Shown: positions 34,209-43,924, counted from the first letter of the stretch. The stretch: DNA of 64,000 nt from G963677445 sp963677445 (GCA_963677445.2 CAXXGF010000073.1:1-64000), one strand, 5' to 3'. The notes: a model not told the origin generated them from the sequence alone. Made by a program: numbers and translations.

Positions 34209-35429
34209 ATGGTAAATCCACGACCTTATAAACTGTTTCCTTCGATACAAAACTACGCATGGGGAACAAAAAATGAATCGGCGTTTATCCCCGAGCTTTT
34301 AAGTTTAACTCCCGAAGCTGATAAACCGTACGCGGAGCTGTGGATAGGCGCTCATCCAAAGGCGCCGTCATTTGTGATGATTGATAATAAGAAATTATCA
34401 CTGGATAAACTTATTGAAATGTATCCAAAAGAGTTACTTGGTAAAGATGTCGCGGATATATATGGCAGCCGTCTGCCTTATCTCCTGAAAATACTCTCCA
34501 TCAACCAGGCTCTTTCGATCCAGACACATCCGGATAAAATAACTGCCGCGAAACTTCATTCATCTGATCCTGAACATTATCCCGATGATAATCATAAACC
34601 GGAAATAGCGATCGCCTTAACAGGTCTTGAGGCGATAGTGGGACTTAAAAGTTTCGCTGAGTTCAGAAAAACAATCGATATATACAGTGAGATTAAAGCG
34701 CTTATTGATAACCTGAAGTTAGAAGAATTGTTCTCTTCCGGTGATAATAATCCCGAGTTGGTGAAATCTGTGTATGCTGATATTATGAGGGCTGATGAAA
34801 ATAAGTTGAAATTAGTAATTGCTAGTCTGAAAGTAGAAATAGAGGGAAAAAAAGAAAATACAGCAGCCGAAAAAAAGTTTCTGGAGGAATATAGAAATTA
34901 TGGAATTGACGTCGGACTACTTTCTCTTCTTTTATTTAATTATATCAAGCTGGCTAAGGATGACGCTTTTTTTACACCCGCGGGTATTCCTCACGCATAT
35001 CTGAAAGGTAATATTATTGAATGTATGGCTAATTCCGATAATGTTGTCAGGGCCGGTTTAACTCCGAAATATAAGGATATAGATACTCTTACAAATATAC
35101 TTTTATATGATCCGCTTGTTAAAACGGAAGTCATTCCTGTAAAAACAGGGCCTTACCTGGTGTACAAAACGACGGCGGAAGAATTTGAAGTAAAAATCTT
35201 TGAAAGTAAAGAAAAACTCAAAAAAGTTGAGGTATTGAATCAGCAGGTGAGAGCCGGAATTGTGCTTGAGGGAGAGATAAAAATAATTTGCGACCAGGGC
35301 GCTTTTCCTTTTACAAAAGGGGAGTGTTTTCTTATTCCCGCTGTTTTGGAAAATTTTGAAATAAACAGCGATATAAATACCAAATATGTGATTGTTAATA
35401 TTCCCGGTTTGAATGATCGAGAGCAGTAA
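34209..35429 (+). CDS. manA: Mannose-6-phosphate isomerase, class I
   Basis: The 406-residue protein matches type I phosphomannose isomerase. Zinc-site and active-site segments are QTHPDK near residue 107, HKPEIAIAL near 128, and FFTPAGIPHAYLKG near 256. These are followed by CMANSDNVVRAGLTPKYKD. It interconverts mannose-6-phosphate and fructose-6-phosphate in the cytosol. There is no signal peptide. It is divergent from PL10 and separated from the glucan locus by about 500 bp, so it may be an independent unit. A role for mannose from glycans or for GDP-mannose supply is equally possible. Confidence 0.93.
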   Translation: MVNPRPYKLFPSIQNYAWGTKNESAFIPELLSLTPEADKPYAELWIGAHPKAPSFVMIDNKKLSLDKLIEMYPKELLGKDVADIYGSRLPYLLKILSINQALSIQTHPDKITAAKLHSSDPEHYPDDNHKPEIAIALTGLEAIVGLKSFAEFRKTIDIYSEIKALIDNLKLEELFSSGDNNPELVKSVYADIMRADENKLKLVIASLKVEIEGKKENTAAEKKFLEEYRNYGIDVGLLSLLLFNYIKLAKDDAFFTPAGIPHAYLKGNIIECMANSDNVVRAGLTPKYKDIDTLTNILLYDPLVKTEVIPVKTGPYLVYKTTAEEFEVKIFESKEKLKKVEVLNQQVRAGIVLEGEIKIICDQGAFPFTKGECFLIPAVLENFEINSDINTKYVIVNIPGLNDREQ

Positions 35430-35590
35430 ACGTAAGAATGAGTTTATTGTCGTAATAGTAAAATTGACTAAGGCAGATATAAAGCCTCGGTGAGACTATT
35501 GGGACAAGCGCGACAGGTGACTTCCTTTCAAGAAATACTTTGCTGTCAAGAATTGCCAACTAACCACCAAAACAAAAAAGATCAAATTGA

Positions 35591-35615
35591 ATTCATTATC
35601 AAATTGATAATGAAT
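35591..35615. promoter_or_regulatory. 25-bp palindrome, candidate operator of the glucan operon
   Basis: Two perfect 12-base arms, ATTCATTATCAA and TTGATAATGAAT, flank a single central base. It lies just upstream of a TTGACA box. The ROK-family regulator encoded in the same operon is a plausible ligand, which is inference only. Confidence 0.5.
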
Positions 35616-35625
35616 ATGATTTTTC

Positions 35626-35654
35626 TTGACATAGGACAATAAATGCGGTAACTT
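35626..35654 (+). promoter_or_regulatory. Candidate promoter (TTGACA, 17-bp spacer, TAACTT)
   Basis: TTGACA at 35626-35631 and a weak -10-like TAACTT at 35649-35654 with 17-bp spacing. The -10 overlaps a hairpin. The -10 match is poor, so this is tentative. Confidence 0.3.
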
Positions 35655-35675
35655 TGTTCGCATAACGAACAAAGT
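35651..35675. promoter_or_regulatory. 10-bp perfect inverted repeat overlapping the candidate promoter
   Basis: ACTTTGTTCG and CGAACAAAGT are separated by CATAA. With no following T-run it is not a standard terminator. It may be a second operator or a 5'-UTR hairpin. Confidence 0.45.
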
Positions 35676-35732
35676 GGATTTTTGAGTGAAAAAACATATT
35701 CAATACCAGGTTGAAAATAAGGGGAGATCACG

Positions 35733-35930
35733 ATGAAAATCATCTTCTTATGGGCAATAAATCCCATTAAAAGGTTAATCAAAAGAAGACCTGCTAATTC
35801 AAATCTTAGAATAGAACACATTCCTCATATCACAGATTCATTTCACCCGCATACCACAAATAATTGCTCCTTAATAGCCACTATAATATGTTTTAGAATG
35901 ATTTTTTCGCGTATCCGGAGGTTGACATGA
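35733..35930 (+). CDS. Possible 65-aa leader or small protein coupled to the GH-A hydrolase
   Basis: The ATG follows AAGGGGAGA at good spacing. The stop codon overlaps the next gene's start as ATGA, which normally signals translational coupling. The product is basic, with a short hydrophobic start and a Cys-containing hydrophobic patch near 45-55, and matches no family I know. Composition is not clearly protein-like (many Ile, Arg, His and Thr), so it may act as a translated leader rather than a functional protein. Confidence 0.35.
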   Translation: MKIIFLWAINPIKRLIKRRPANSNLRIEHIPHITDSFHPHTTNNCSLIATIICFRMIFSRIRRLT

Positions 35931-37273
35931 GTTCTAAAATCAGAAATAAAACATTGTTATACGCGAATTTCTTACTTTTCTTTCTGTCGGTTGGTTTCTT
36001 AAAAGCTCAGTCCGATATTGTCACTGTTTTTAAAGATGATTCGGGATCAAAACTGCAGGTTAATGGCAAGGATTTTTTTATCATGGGGATGAACTGGGAT
36101 TATTTCCCTATTGGCACAAATTATTCTTACAACTTGTGGGCTCAGCCGGATGATATGATTAAGGAAGCTCTTAGGCACGAGATGTCACTTCTTAAAGAGA
36201 TGGGGGTGAATACCATCAGACAGTACTCCGGCATTCCGCCAAAGTGGGTGGAATATATTTACAAAAATTATGGAATATTTACAGTATTAAATCATTCATT
36301 TGGCAGATATGGCCTGGTGATTGATGGTGAATATGTTTTAAATACAGACTATTCTGAGAGGAAAACCAAAGAAATATTGCTGAATGAAATCAAAGCGCTT
36401 GCCCGGAAGTTTAAAAACACACCTGGCGTTCTGATGTGGCTTATAGGGAATGAGAATAATTACGGACTTTTCTGGAAAGGGGCTGAGACTGAAGATATAC
36501 CTACAGGTGAGACTTTAGAATCAGTGAGAGCGAGGCATTTATATTCTCTTTTCAGCGAAGCGATTGATGAGATTAAAAAAACAGATAAAAACCGGCCGGT
36601 CGCGATATGCAACGGTGATCTGCTTTTTATAGATATTATTGCCGAAGAAGTAAGGAATATGGATGTTTTCGGAATTAATGTATACCGTGGTGTATCCTTC
36701 GGGGATATGTTTGAAAACGTGAAGGACAAACTCGATGTGCCTTTACTTCCGACAGAGTTTGGGGCGGACGCTTATAATACCCGCTTAAACCTTGAAGATC
36801 AGCTGATGCAGGCTAAATATCTTCTGGGTAACTGGCGGGAAATATTTGAGCAGGCTTATGGTAAAGGAAAGCAAGGCAACTCAATAGGGGGAATGACATT
36901 TCAGTTCAGCGATGGCTGGTGGAAATATATGCAGGATAAAAATCTGGATATCCATGATAATAACGCCTCCTGGTCAAACGGGGGATATACCGAAGATTTC
37001 AAGACGGGGCAGAATAACATGAATGAAGAATGGTTTGGGATATGTGAAAAGGGTCCGGCTGATGAAAAAGGTTTATACAGGCTTTTCCCCCGCGCCGCTT
37101 ATTTCGCTCTGAAAGAAACGCTAAAAATTAATCCGCTTGATGAAAATGTTACAATCGGGGTAATAAAAAATCATTTCAGCAGACTTGATAAGGAAGAATA
37201 TCTCACGAAAGCAAAAGAATACAAAGAGAGCTGTTCTTCTGCGGCTGAAAGTAAAATCAGGTCTGCAAAGTAA
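35927..37273 (+). CDS. Exported clan GH-A glycoside hydrolase, GH2-TIM/GH5-like
   Basis: The 448-residue protein has a signal peptide (cleaved after FLKAQ near 28) and a TIM barrel of clan GH-A. The acid/base Glu is in WLIGNENNYG near 173, and the probable nucleophile is the Glu in LPTEFGAD near 275. The FQFSDGWWK motif near 322 recurs in the hydrolase at 55915 (FQYHDGWWK), so the two are paralogous. It has no T9SS domain. GGAGG lies five bases before the ATG. It is the first major gene of the beta-glucan locus, so beta-1,3-glucan or its side chains are the expected substrate. Exact CAZy family uncertain; GH158-like is one option. Confidence 0.75.
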   Translation: MSSKIRNKTLLYANFLLFFLSVGFLKAQSDIVTVFKDDSGSKLQVNGKDFFIMGMNWDYFPIGTNYSYNLWAQPDDMIKEALRHEMSLLKEMGVNTIRQYSGIPPKWVEYIYKNYGIFTVLNHSFGRYGLVIDGEYVLNTDYSERKTKEILLNEIKALARKFKNTPGVLMWLIGNENNYGLFWKGAETEDIPTGETLESVRARHLYSLFSEAIDEIKKTDKNRPVAICNGDLLFIDIIAEEVRNMDVFGINVYRGVSFGDMFENVKDKLDVPLLPTEFGADAYNTRLNLEDQLMQAKYLLGNWREIFEQAYGKGKQGNSIGGMTFQFSDGWWKYMQDKNLDIHDNNASWSNGGYTEDFKTGQNNMNEEWFGICEKGPADEKGLYRLFPRAAYFALKETLKINPLDENVTIGVIKNHFSRLDKEEYLTKAKEYKESCSSAAESKIRSAK

Positions 37274-37303
37274 ACCTGGAAATTGTTAATTAAAAAGTAA
37301 ATT

Positions 37304-38551
37304 ATGAAAAAAATACGCAGTAAACCGGAAACGGAGATAGATCAGCAAAATAAAGTTTCTCTGAAGGATTCAGTTCTCAGGTTAATCTGGCGGGAACACC
37401 AGATTTCACGCGCTGATATTTCCCGCAGGTTGAACTTATCCCGGTCAACTGTTACGGAAATAATAAAAGAGCTGCTTCCTACCCGATTTATCGCGGAAAT
37501 TGGAAGCGGAGAATCGAGCGGAGGAAGAAGGCCGATTGTTCTGGAATTTCAGGATAACGCGAGAGCTATCCTCGGAATAGATATCGGAGCTACTCACGTA
37601 TCGGTGGCCCTTACAAATCTGAGAGGCAGTCTGATTTTTTGGGAGGAGAAAAAATTTCCCGTAAGAAAAGATCCGGAAGGAACACATAACCTTATTCGGG
37701 AACTCTGTGACAAATCAATAAGCAATCTTAAAAACGGAAAAGCAGACCTGCTCAGTATTGGTGTGGCGGTTCCAAGTCCGGTCGATCCGATCAGACCGGA
37801 ATATCTTGCTGAAACGATAATCCCTTCATGGCATGGAAAAAGCGGACTCGAGAAATTGCGGGAGCTATATAATGTCCCGGTTTTTCTTGACAATGACGCT
37901 AATCTCGGAGCTCTTGCCGAGCATTGGTGGGGTGAGGGAAGGAAGGTAAGTGATCTCATATATATTAAACTTTCTTATGGCATAGGCGCCGGATATATTT
38001 TCGGCGGAAAGTTATATCGCGGAGCAAAAGGTATAGCGGGAGAATTGAGTCACATGTCTATCGATCCCAACGGGAAACAATGTGGCTGCGGACTGAGAGG
38101 CTGCCTCGCGACAGTAGTATCGGAATGGGCATTGATATCAAGGGTGGAAACTCTTTCAGTGTTGTATCCAGATAGCCCGCTGATTGGAAAGAATATAAGT
38201 ATTATTGATATAGAAAACAGCGCCCTGGACCGGGACCCGCTCGCGCTTCAGGTTGTATCGGAGGCAATTTCAAATTTGACCAATGCTGTTATGAGTCTGG
38301 TCAACCTGTTGAATCCCGAGATGATAATAATCGGGGGAAGTCTTTCGAGGCTGGAAGATATTTTACTTGCTCCGATACGGGAAAAAATTGACAAATGCGC
38401 TTTGGTCGGTTCGGTAAAAAGAACAGAAATGAAAATAAGCGGATTAAAGTCGAAGGCTGTCGCAATAGGAGCTGCGACTCTCGCTATTGAGCAGGCTTTT
38501 ATCGATCCAAAAATTCTAAGGGAAAATATTAGTCCGGCTGTACTAAAATAA
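37304..38551 (+). CDS. ROK-family transcriptional repressor (NagC/XylR type)
   Basis: The 415-residue regulator has an N-terminal winged helix-turn-helix (about 25-75, ISRADISRRLNLSRSTVT). The ROK sugar-kinase-like domain carries DIGATHVSVALTN near 96 and the zinc-binding cluster CGCGLRGC near 263. It probably binds a glucan-derived sugar and controls this operon, in which it is the second large gene. The palindromes at 35591 and 35651 are candidate targets. It is 30 bp from the upstream hydrolase and 37 bp before the symporter gene. Confidence 0.92.
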   Translation: MKKIRSKPETEIDQQNKVSLKDSVLRLIWREHQISRADISRRLNLSRSTVTEIIKELLPTRFIAEIGSGESSGGRRPIVLEFQDNARAILGIDIGATHVSVALTNLRGSLIFWEEKKFPVRKDPEGTHNLIRELCDKSISNLKNGKADLLSIGVAVPSPVDPIRPEYLAETIIPSWHGKSGLEKLRELYNVPVFLDNDANLGALAEHWWGEGRKVSDLIYIKLSYGIGAGYIFGGKLYRGAKGIAGELSHMSIDPNGKQCGCGLRGCLATVVSEWALISRVETLSVLYPDSPLIGKNISIIDIENSALDRDPLALQVVSEAISNLTNAVMSLVNLLNPEMIIIGGSLSRLEDILLAPIREKIDKCALVGSVKRTEMKISGLKSKAVAIGAATLAIEQAFIDPKILRENISPAVLK

Positions 38552-38588
38552 TATTGTGAAAAATTCTATTGTATGACGCGGAGAATTA

Positions 38589-40055
38589 ATGGCTAAAAAG
38601 GAAACTCATCAGACTGATCCAAAAGACCGGGTATCGGGGGGACAAAAATTCGCCTATGGTCTGGGATCTCTTGTAAACAATCTTCTCGGGGGAGCGATTG
38701 GATTTATGTCTATTGTTCTGAATGTCGGTTTAGGCATCAATCCGGCGCTTGTAGGAACGCTTCAGGCAATACCAAGATTAACAGACGCTCTTACCGATCC
38801 AATTATGGGATATATTTCAGATAATACCCGTTCAAGATTCGGGAGAAGGAGGCCATATATTTTTATCGGCGCAATCATGGTTGGATTGATCTTCGCTCTT
38901 ATGTGGCAGCTTCCCGCGGGTCATAGTGAAATGTTTTATTTTTGGTTTTTCCTTATCGGATCAATAATTTTCTATCTTTTTTACACCATGTTCGCCACAC
39001 CTTATGTAGCGCTCGGTTATGAAATGACTCCCGATTATCACGAAAGAACCCGGCTGATGGGTGTAATGAATTTTATGGGGCAATTTGCCTGGATATCCTT
39101 ACCCTGGTTTTATGCCATAATGGAAAATGATTCTTTGTTTTCCAACTCGGTTGAAGGGGCGAGAACACTGGCAATTGTAATAGGTATTTTTGTCGCGGCT
39201 GTTGGAATTCTGCCCGCGATTTTTATAAAAGAAAGATTTACCGGGGGTGACGCGGAAAAAGGAGTTGCGAGTTTTCTGGGAGGACTGAAAGAAAATGTGT
39301 CAAACTTTTTTAAAGGATTACTGATAACCATAAAAAGAGTTGAATTCCTGAAACTTTGCGCCGGCACATTTTTCCTTTTCAACAGCATTCAGCTTGTAGG
39401 AGCATTCAGTTCTTATATAACGATATTTTACGTATCGGGCGGTGACCAGGATATGGGCGCAAGATATATGGGACTATTCGGCACAATAAGTTCATTTTCC
39501 ACTCTTGCGGCTATAGCGGGCGTTACCTGGCTTTCAGGTAAAATTGGTAAAAAAAGGACATTTGTTATCGCCACCGCTGTTACCATGATTGGCAGTTTGT
39601 TAAAATGGCCCTGTTACGATCCTATGGCCGCCTGGAAAGTATTAATTCCGGCACCATTGATCGCTGTGGGTATGGGCGCGTTATTTACACTTATGGGATC
39701 GATGATCGCCGATGTCTGCGATCTTGATGAACTTGAAACAGGAGAGAGAAGGGAGGGGATGTTTGGTTCTATTTACTGGTGGATGGTAAAACTTGGAATG
39801 GCCCTGGCATTCGGACTTTCGGGATATTTGCTTAATGCTACCGGATTTGATGTTGAATTTGGAGGAGCGCAAACTTCAGACACATTTCTCTGGATGCGGG
39901 TCGTCGATGTTGTAATACCGGCTGTTGCGTCGTTAATAGCGATATTAGCGGTTTCTTCATTTAAGCTTGATGAAAAAAAAGCATGCGAAATAAGAAATAT
40001 ACTGGAAGAGCGCAGAAGTAAAGCAAAAGCAGAAACCGCGGTTCAGGAGTCATGA
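38589..40055 (+). CDS. GPH-family sugar:cation symporter (MelB-like MFS)
   Basis: The 488-residue protein has about twelve membrane segments. It has the glycoside-pentoside-hexuronide family signatures LTDALTDPIMGYISDNTRSR near 60-80 and ADVCDLDELETGERREGMF near residue 375-395. It imports glycosides across the inner membrane with Na+ or H+. In a beta-glucan locus the probable cargo is laminari-oligosaccharide. It lies between the repressor and a sugar-binding lipoprotein gene (4 bp), with translational proximity. Confidence 0.92.
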   Translation: MAKKETHQTDPKDRVSGGQKFAYGLGSLVNNLLGGAIGFMSIVLNVGLGINPALVGTLQAIPRLTDALTDPIMGYISDNTRSRFGRRRPYIFIGAIMVGLIFALMWQLPAGHSEMFYFWFFLIGSIIFYLFYTMFATPYVALGYEMTPDYHERTRLMGVMNFMGQFAWISLPWFYAIMENDSLFSNSVEGARTLAIVIGIFVAAVGILPAIFIKERFTGGDAEKGVASFLGGLKENVSNFFKGLLITIKRVEFLKLCAGTFFLFNSIQLVGAFSSYITIFYVSGGDQDMGARYMGLFGTISSFSTLAAIAGVTWLSGKIGKKRTFVIATAVTMIGSLLKWPCYDPMAAWKVLIPAPLIAVGMGALFTLMGSMIADVCDLDELETGERREGMFGSIYWWMVKLGMALAFGLSGYLLNATGFDVEFGGAQTSDTFLWMRVVDVVIPAVASLIAILAVSSFKLDEKKACEIRNILEERRSKAKAETAVQES

Positions 40056-40085
40056 TCTATGATAAATATTAAGGGAGATTCGAAA

Positions 40086-41117
40086 ATGTTAAAATACAGA
40101 TTTATACTGTATCTATTAACCTTTTTCATCCTTGCCGGAGTATTTGGATGCGACAGCAGAAATAAAAAAAATGATAAAACCAGTACGCGGGATGTTATAA
40201 AAATAAAAATTACCATGATAGCAAAAAGTATGGCTAACCCGGTGTTTTTAGCCGCGAGGAGGGGAGCTGAGGAAGCAATAAAAGATATATCAGATGACAA
40301 TAGTGATGTGGAAGTTACCCTTGACTGGCAGACACCCTTAGAAGAAAGCGGAGCAAAACAGGCTGAATATATTAAGCAGGCGGTTGAAGCCGGTACTGAC
40401 GCGATAATAATATCCTGCTCTGACGGGGAGATTGTCGCGCAAGCAATAAAAGATGCTGTCGAAAAGAATAATATTCCGGTAATGACATTCGACAGCGACG
40501 CTCCCGAATCGGGTCGTTTCGCTTATTATGGTCCGGATGATGTGGAAATGGGAGAAAGGTTAATGAGTGAGATGGCCCGGATAACAGGAGGGAAGGGGAA
40601 TATCGCAATCCTGGGAGGAAACAGGGATGCGCCAAATCTCAGACTAAGAGTAAATGGTATATTAAAAGGGGCAGTTCGATATCCTGATATCAATATAGTC
40701 GGGGAATTTTACCATCCGGAAGATGAAACATCCTCAATTGACACAATGATAATGGTTAATAATATGTATCCCGAACTTGACGGCTGGATAATGGCAGGGA
40801 GCTGGCCGATGTTCGGTGATAAATTAACCGGGATTATGGAACCGGGGAAATATAAAATTGTGGCTGTTGACGCTCTGCCCGAACAATTGAAATATATTGA
40901 GAAAGGTTACGCCCATCTGTTGTTGGGGCGCCCAACATATAAATGGGGTGAAGTAGCCGTTGAAAAGATTATTGATAAGATAATTGATAACAAAGAAATA
41001 CCCCCTTTTATTAAAATGAAAATCATCCCTGTGTCAATCAATAATTTAGGCGGCTGGGCCCGACAGTTAAAAGCTTGGGGGTATAAAAATATCCCTGATA
41101 AGTATTTTATTATGTAA
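40086..41117 (+). CDS. Orphan sugar-binding lipoprotein (RbsB/LacI-like periplasmic binding fold)
   Basis: I use the ATG at 40086, preceded by GGGAG and opening a lipoprotein signal (GVFGC, Cys near 22). An upstream in-frame start adds nine residues with no signal. The 343-residue protein is a type I periplasmic binding protein, with KSMANPVFLAARRGAEEA near 48 and GTDAIIISCSDG near 105. A further typical motif is VMTFDSDAPESGR near 140. These proteins normally serve ABC importers, but no ABC permease or ATPase is nearby. It follows the symporter by 30 bp. It could be a glucan-derived sugar capture protein or a sensor component. Confidence 0.85.
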   Translation: MLKYRFILYLLTFFILAGVFGCDSRNKKNDKTSTRDVIKIKITMIAKSMANPVFLAARRGAEEAIKDISDDNSDVEVTLDWQTPLEESGAKQAEYIKQAVEAGTDAIIISCSDGEIVAQAIKDAVEKNNIPVMTFDSDAPESGRFAYYGPDDVEMGERLMSEMARITGGKGNIAILGGNRDAPNLRLRVNGILKGAVRYPDINIVGEFYHPEDETSSIDTMIMVNNMYPELDGWIMAGSWPMFGDKLTGIMEPGKYKIVAVDALPEQLKYIEKGYAHLLLGRPTYKWGEVAVEKIIDKIIDNKEIPPFIKMKIIPVSINNLGGWARQLKAWGYKNIPDKYFIM

Positions 41118-41283
41118 AATGGAGTAAATGAATATAAAATATGCGGTTAACAAGGATTATCTATAAAAAAGTATATAGAGTTTGTTGTTCCGGCGCCGGT
41201 AACATTTTAACTGCTGAATCGCAGTTTGTAAGCAGGCATAATGTTGTCGTAAGTGTTAAACAATGTTTTCAGGCAGGATAGGT

Positions 41284-42210
41284 ATGTCAAAAAGAATATC
41301 TGAAAAGAATAGCAATATCGCTCCTGTTTATTCAGGTAATTTCAATGCCGCAGCAGGTAAAAAAGCAGAAATAAACAAAGAAGAAAAACTTGTTCACCAG
41401 GATTTTATAAATATTCTTAATCAAGGATTTCATGGCATTTCTTTCAGCCCTTATCTCGAGGAACAGAGACCGGGAATGAGAGTAACCCGCGAACAAATAG
41501 AAAAAAGAATACAAATAATTAAACCATACGTAAGATGGATAAGGTCGTTTTCATCCATTGATGGAAATGAGCTTATACCTGAGATCGCCCATGAGTATGG
41601 TTTAAAAGTTCTGGCAGGCGCATGGATCGGTCCCGATAAAGAGAGTAATGAAAGAGAAATGAGAAACGCTGTAAATCTGGTGAAACGGGGACACGCCGAT
41701 ATATTGGCAATAGGCAACGAAGTATTATTAAGGGGGGATATGGAGGAGGATGAACTCATTAAGATGATACAAAGAATGAAATATGAGGCGCCTGATATTC
41801 CGGTGGGTTGTGTTGACGCCTACTTTGAATTTATCGAACATCCGCGGCTGATAGAGGTATGCGATTTACTGCTGGTGAACTGTTATCCTTTCTGGGAAGG
41901 TTGCTCTGTTGAGGAAGCTCTTCCCGCGATAAAATCAATGTACACGATGATAAAAAATGCCGCGAAAAATAAAAAGGTTATCATCAGTGAGACCGGATGG
42001 CCCGACAGGGGCGCTGCCGAGAAGAAGGCTATTCCTTCACAAACAAACGCCACAAAATATTTTTCAGATATATTCAGCTGGGCCGAAGAAGAAAAAACAG
42101 ACATTTTTTACTTTACAAGTTTTGATGAGACCTGGAAGGTTGAAATTGAGGGAGATGTTGGCGCCTGCTGGGGATTATGGGATAAAAATGGCAATCTCAA
42201 ATTTGGATGA
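41284..42210 (+). CDS. GH17 glucanase without signal peptide (probably cytosolic)
   Basis: The ATG at 41284 follows AGGATAGGT, and an in-frame start 21 bases earlier is less likely. The 308-residue protein is a single GH17 TIM barrel, with the acid/base in IGNEVLL (E146) and the nucleophile in SETGWPDRG (E236). GH17 members cut or rearrange beta-1,3-glucan with retention. The first residues (MSKRISEKNSN) are charged with no hydrophobic core, so cytosolic location is predicted, matching the cytosolic phosphorylase further down. It is preceded by about 145 bp of non-coding DNA. Confidence 0.85.
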   Translation: MSKRISEKNSNIAPVYSGNFNAAAGKKAEINKEEKLVHQDFINILNQGFHGISFSPYLEEQRPGMRVTREQIEKRIQIIKPYVRWIRSFSSIDGNELIPEIAHEYGLKVLAGAWIGPDKESNEREMRNAVNLVKRGHADILAIGNEVLLRGDMEEDELIKMIQRMKYEAPDIPVGCVDAYFEFIEHPRLIEVCDLLLVNCYPFWEGCSVEEALPAIKSMYTMIKNAAKNKKVIISETGWPDRGAAEKKAIPSQTNATKYFSDIFSWAEEEKTDIFYFTSFDETWKVEIEGDVGACWGLWDKNGNLKFG

Positions 42211-42246
42211 AAAAATTAAACAGGAAAGAAATTGGAGAGTATTATT

Positions 42247-43924
42247 ATGTTAAAAGTAATTTGGCTTATCCCTTTGTTTTTTATAGCGTTGGGAGCCTTT
42301 ATCTCATGTGATATGCCAGGGGATAAAAAGGGGATTGTGAAGACAAAAGCGATATTTGTAACTTCAGAAGCCGGCTATAAAATGGCGGCAAAGGAAAATG
42401 TCTCTTTTGTTAAGGGAAATCCTGAAGGTGTTTATATTGAAGTTGATCCGGACAGCGTAAAACAGACGATGGATGGTATCGGAACTTCATTTACGGAATC
42501 TTCGGCTTTCGTACTCGCGCATCTTGAAAAAGATAAACGCAGGAAAGTCATGGAGAACATTTTCAGCAGAAAAGGAGCTAATTTTACCCTGACCCGCACT
42601 CATATCGGGGCATGCGATTTTTGTGTGGAGGGCAAATATTCTTATCTGGATAAAAGAGGTGACGTTAAACTTGAAAGTTTTTCGGTCGCACATGACAAAG
42701 AAGGATTTAGCCAGGTTAAATATAAGGGGATAAAAGAACCTGGTTATGATCTTTTGCCAATGATAAAGGAAGCTTTGGAGATAAAAGCAAAACAAAATGG
42801 TGAACTCAGAATTATTTCAAGCGCCTGGACAGCTCCTTCATGGATGAAAGATATTGATGACTGGTATATAAAAGGTACACCGGCCAATAATTACCAGGGA
42901 ACAGGTGGTTCATTAAAACCTGAATATGTTGAGACATATGCTGATTACCTGGTCAGGTATCTGGACGAATATAAAAAGGAGGGAGTGGAAATATGGGGGA
43001 TAACTCCGGTCAATGAGCCGCATGGAAATAACGGCCAGTGGGAAAGCATGTATTTTTCGCCTGAAACGCAAAATGAATTCATTAAAGAATTCCTTGGGCC
43101 CAAACTCAGGGATGGTGAATATAGTAACTTAAATTTACTGATCTACGATCAGAATCGTGATGGCATTGAGCACTGGACAGATGTGATACTTGGCGATGAG
43201 GAAACTTCAGAATATGTGTATGGCACCGCTGTTCACTGGTATGAAAGTACAAAAAAGGTATATGAGGATGTATTTGAGCGTGTAAACGCAAAATTTCCCG
43301 ATAAAGCTATAATTCATACGGAAGGCTGTATCGATGATCTTGGGAAAGATGCCTCAGAAAGCATAGGTGATCCGGCAAGATTCAAAGAGAAGAATTGGTT
43401 CGGAAATGATTCCTTCTGGTGGAATGATTAATGCGACCGACTGGGCGTATACCGCTGAATGGGCTGGTGAAGGCGCGGCAGATCACCCGATCTATACTCC
43501 CGTTCACAGGTACGCGAGAAATATAATTGTCAGCATCGACCATTGGCTCAAGGGCTGGGTCGACTGGAATATTGTTCTTGACCAAAAAGGAGGTCCAAAT
43601 CACGCCGGAAACTTTTGCGGCGCTCCTATAATGATAGATGTTAATACCGGTGAAGTTTATTACACCCCTGTTTTTCATGTGCTGAAACAGTTCAGCAGAA
43701 CGATCAGGCCGGGGGATAAGGCTGTTCAAACATATAAAACTGCCAATTCTCTCGATAAAGACGCGTTACACGCATGCGCTACTATCAATGATAAAAATGT
43801 TTTAAGCGTTCAGCTTCTGAATACAACAAAGGAGAAAATCGACTTTTCGCTGAAGATAGGTGATCAATATGCTACTGTGGCGCTTGACGCGAATTCCATA
43901 ACAACAGTTCAGGTGAAATTATAA
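42247..43924 (+). pseudogene. GH30 beta-glucanase lipoprotein interrupted by a 4-base frameshift
   Basis: The first frame (from ATG 42247, lipobox FISC near 17) runs to a TAA at 43429-43431 after WWND. The second frame continues with ATDWAYTAEW and onward to 43924. Removing the four bases TAAT at 43429-43432 restores one open reading frame of about 558 residues with normal GH30 content. The acid/base Glu is in PVNEPHG (E257), the nucleophile in IHTEGC (E359), and the typical VDWNIVLDQKGGPNH comes later. GH30 enzymes of this sort act on beta-1,6 or beta-1,3-glucan, e.g. removing laminarin branches. All catalytic residues are encoded before the shift, but the barrel would lack its end. A base-call error is possible. 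Confidence 0.85.

Larger units (their letters stand above)
35430..35732. other. Promoter region of the beta-glucan locus
   Basis: About 300 bp without a gene, containing a 25-bp palindrome, a candidate promoter and a 10-bp-stem hairpin in a row (35591-35675), then the leader ORF start. Before 35590 I see nothing recognisable. Confidence 0.6.
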
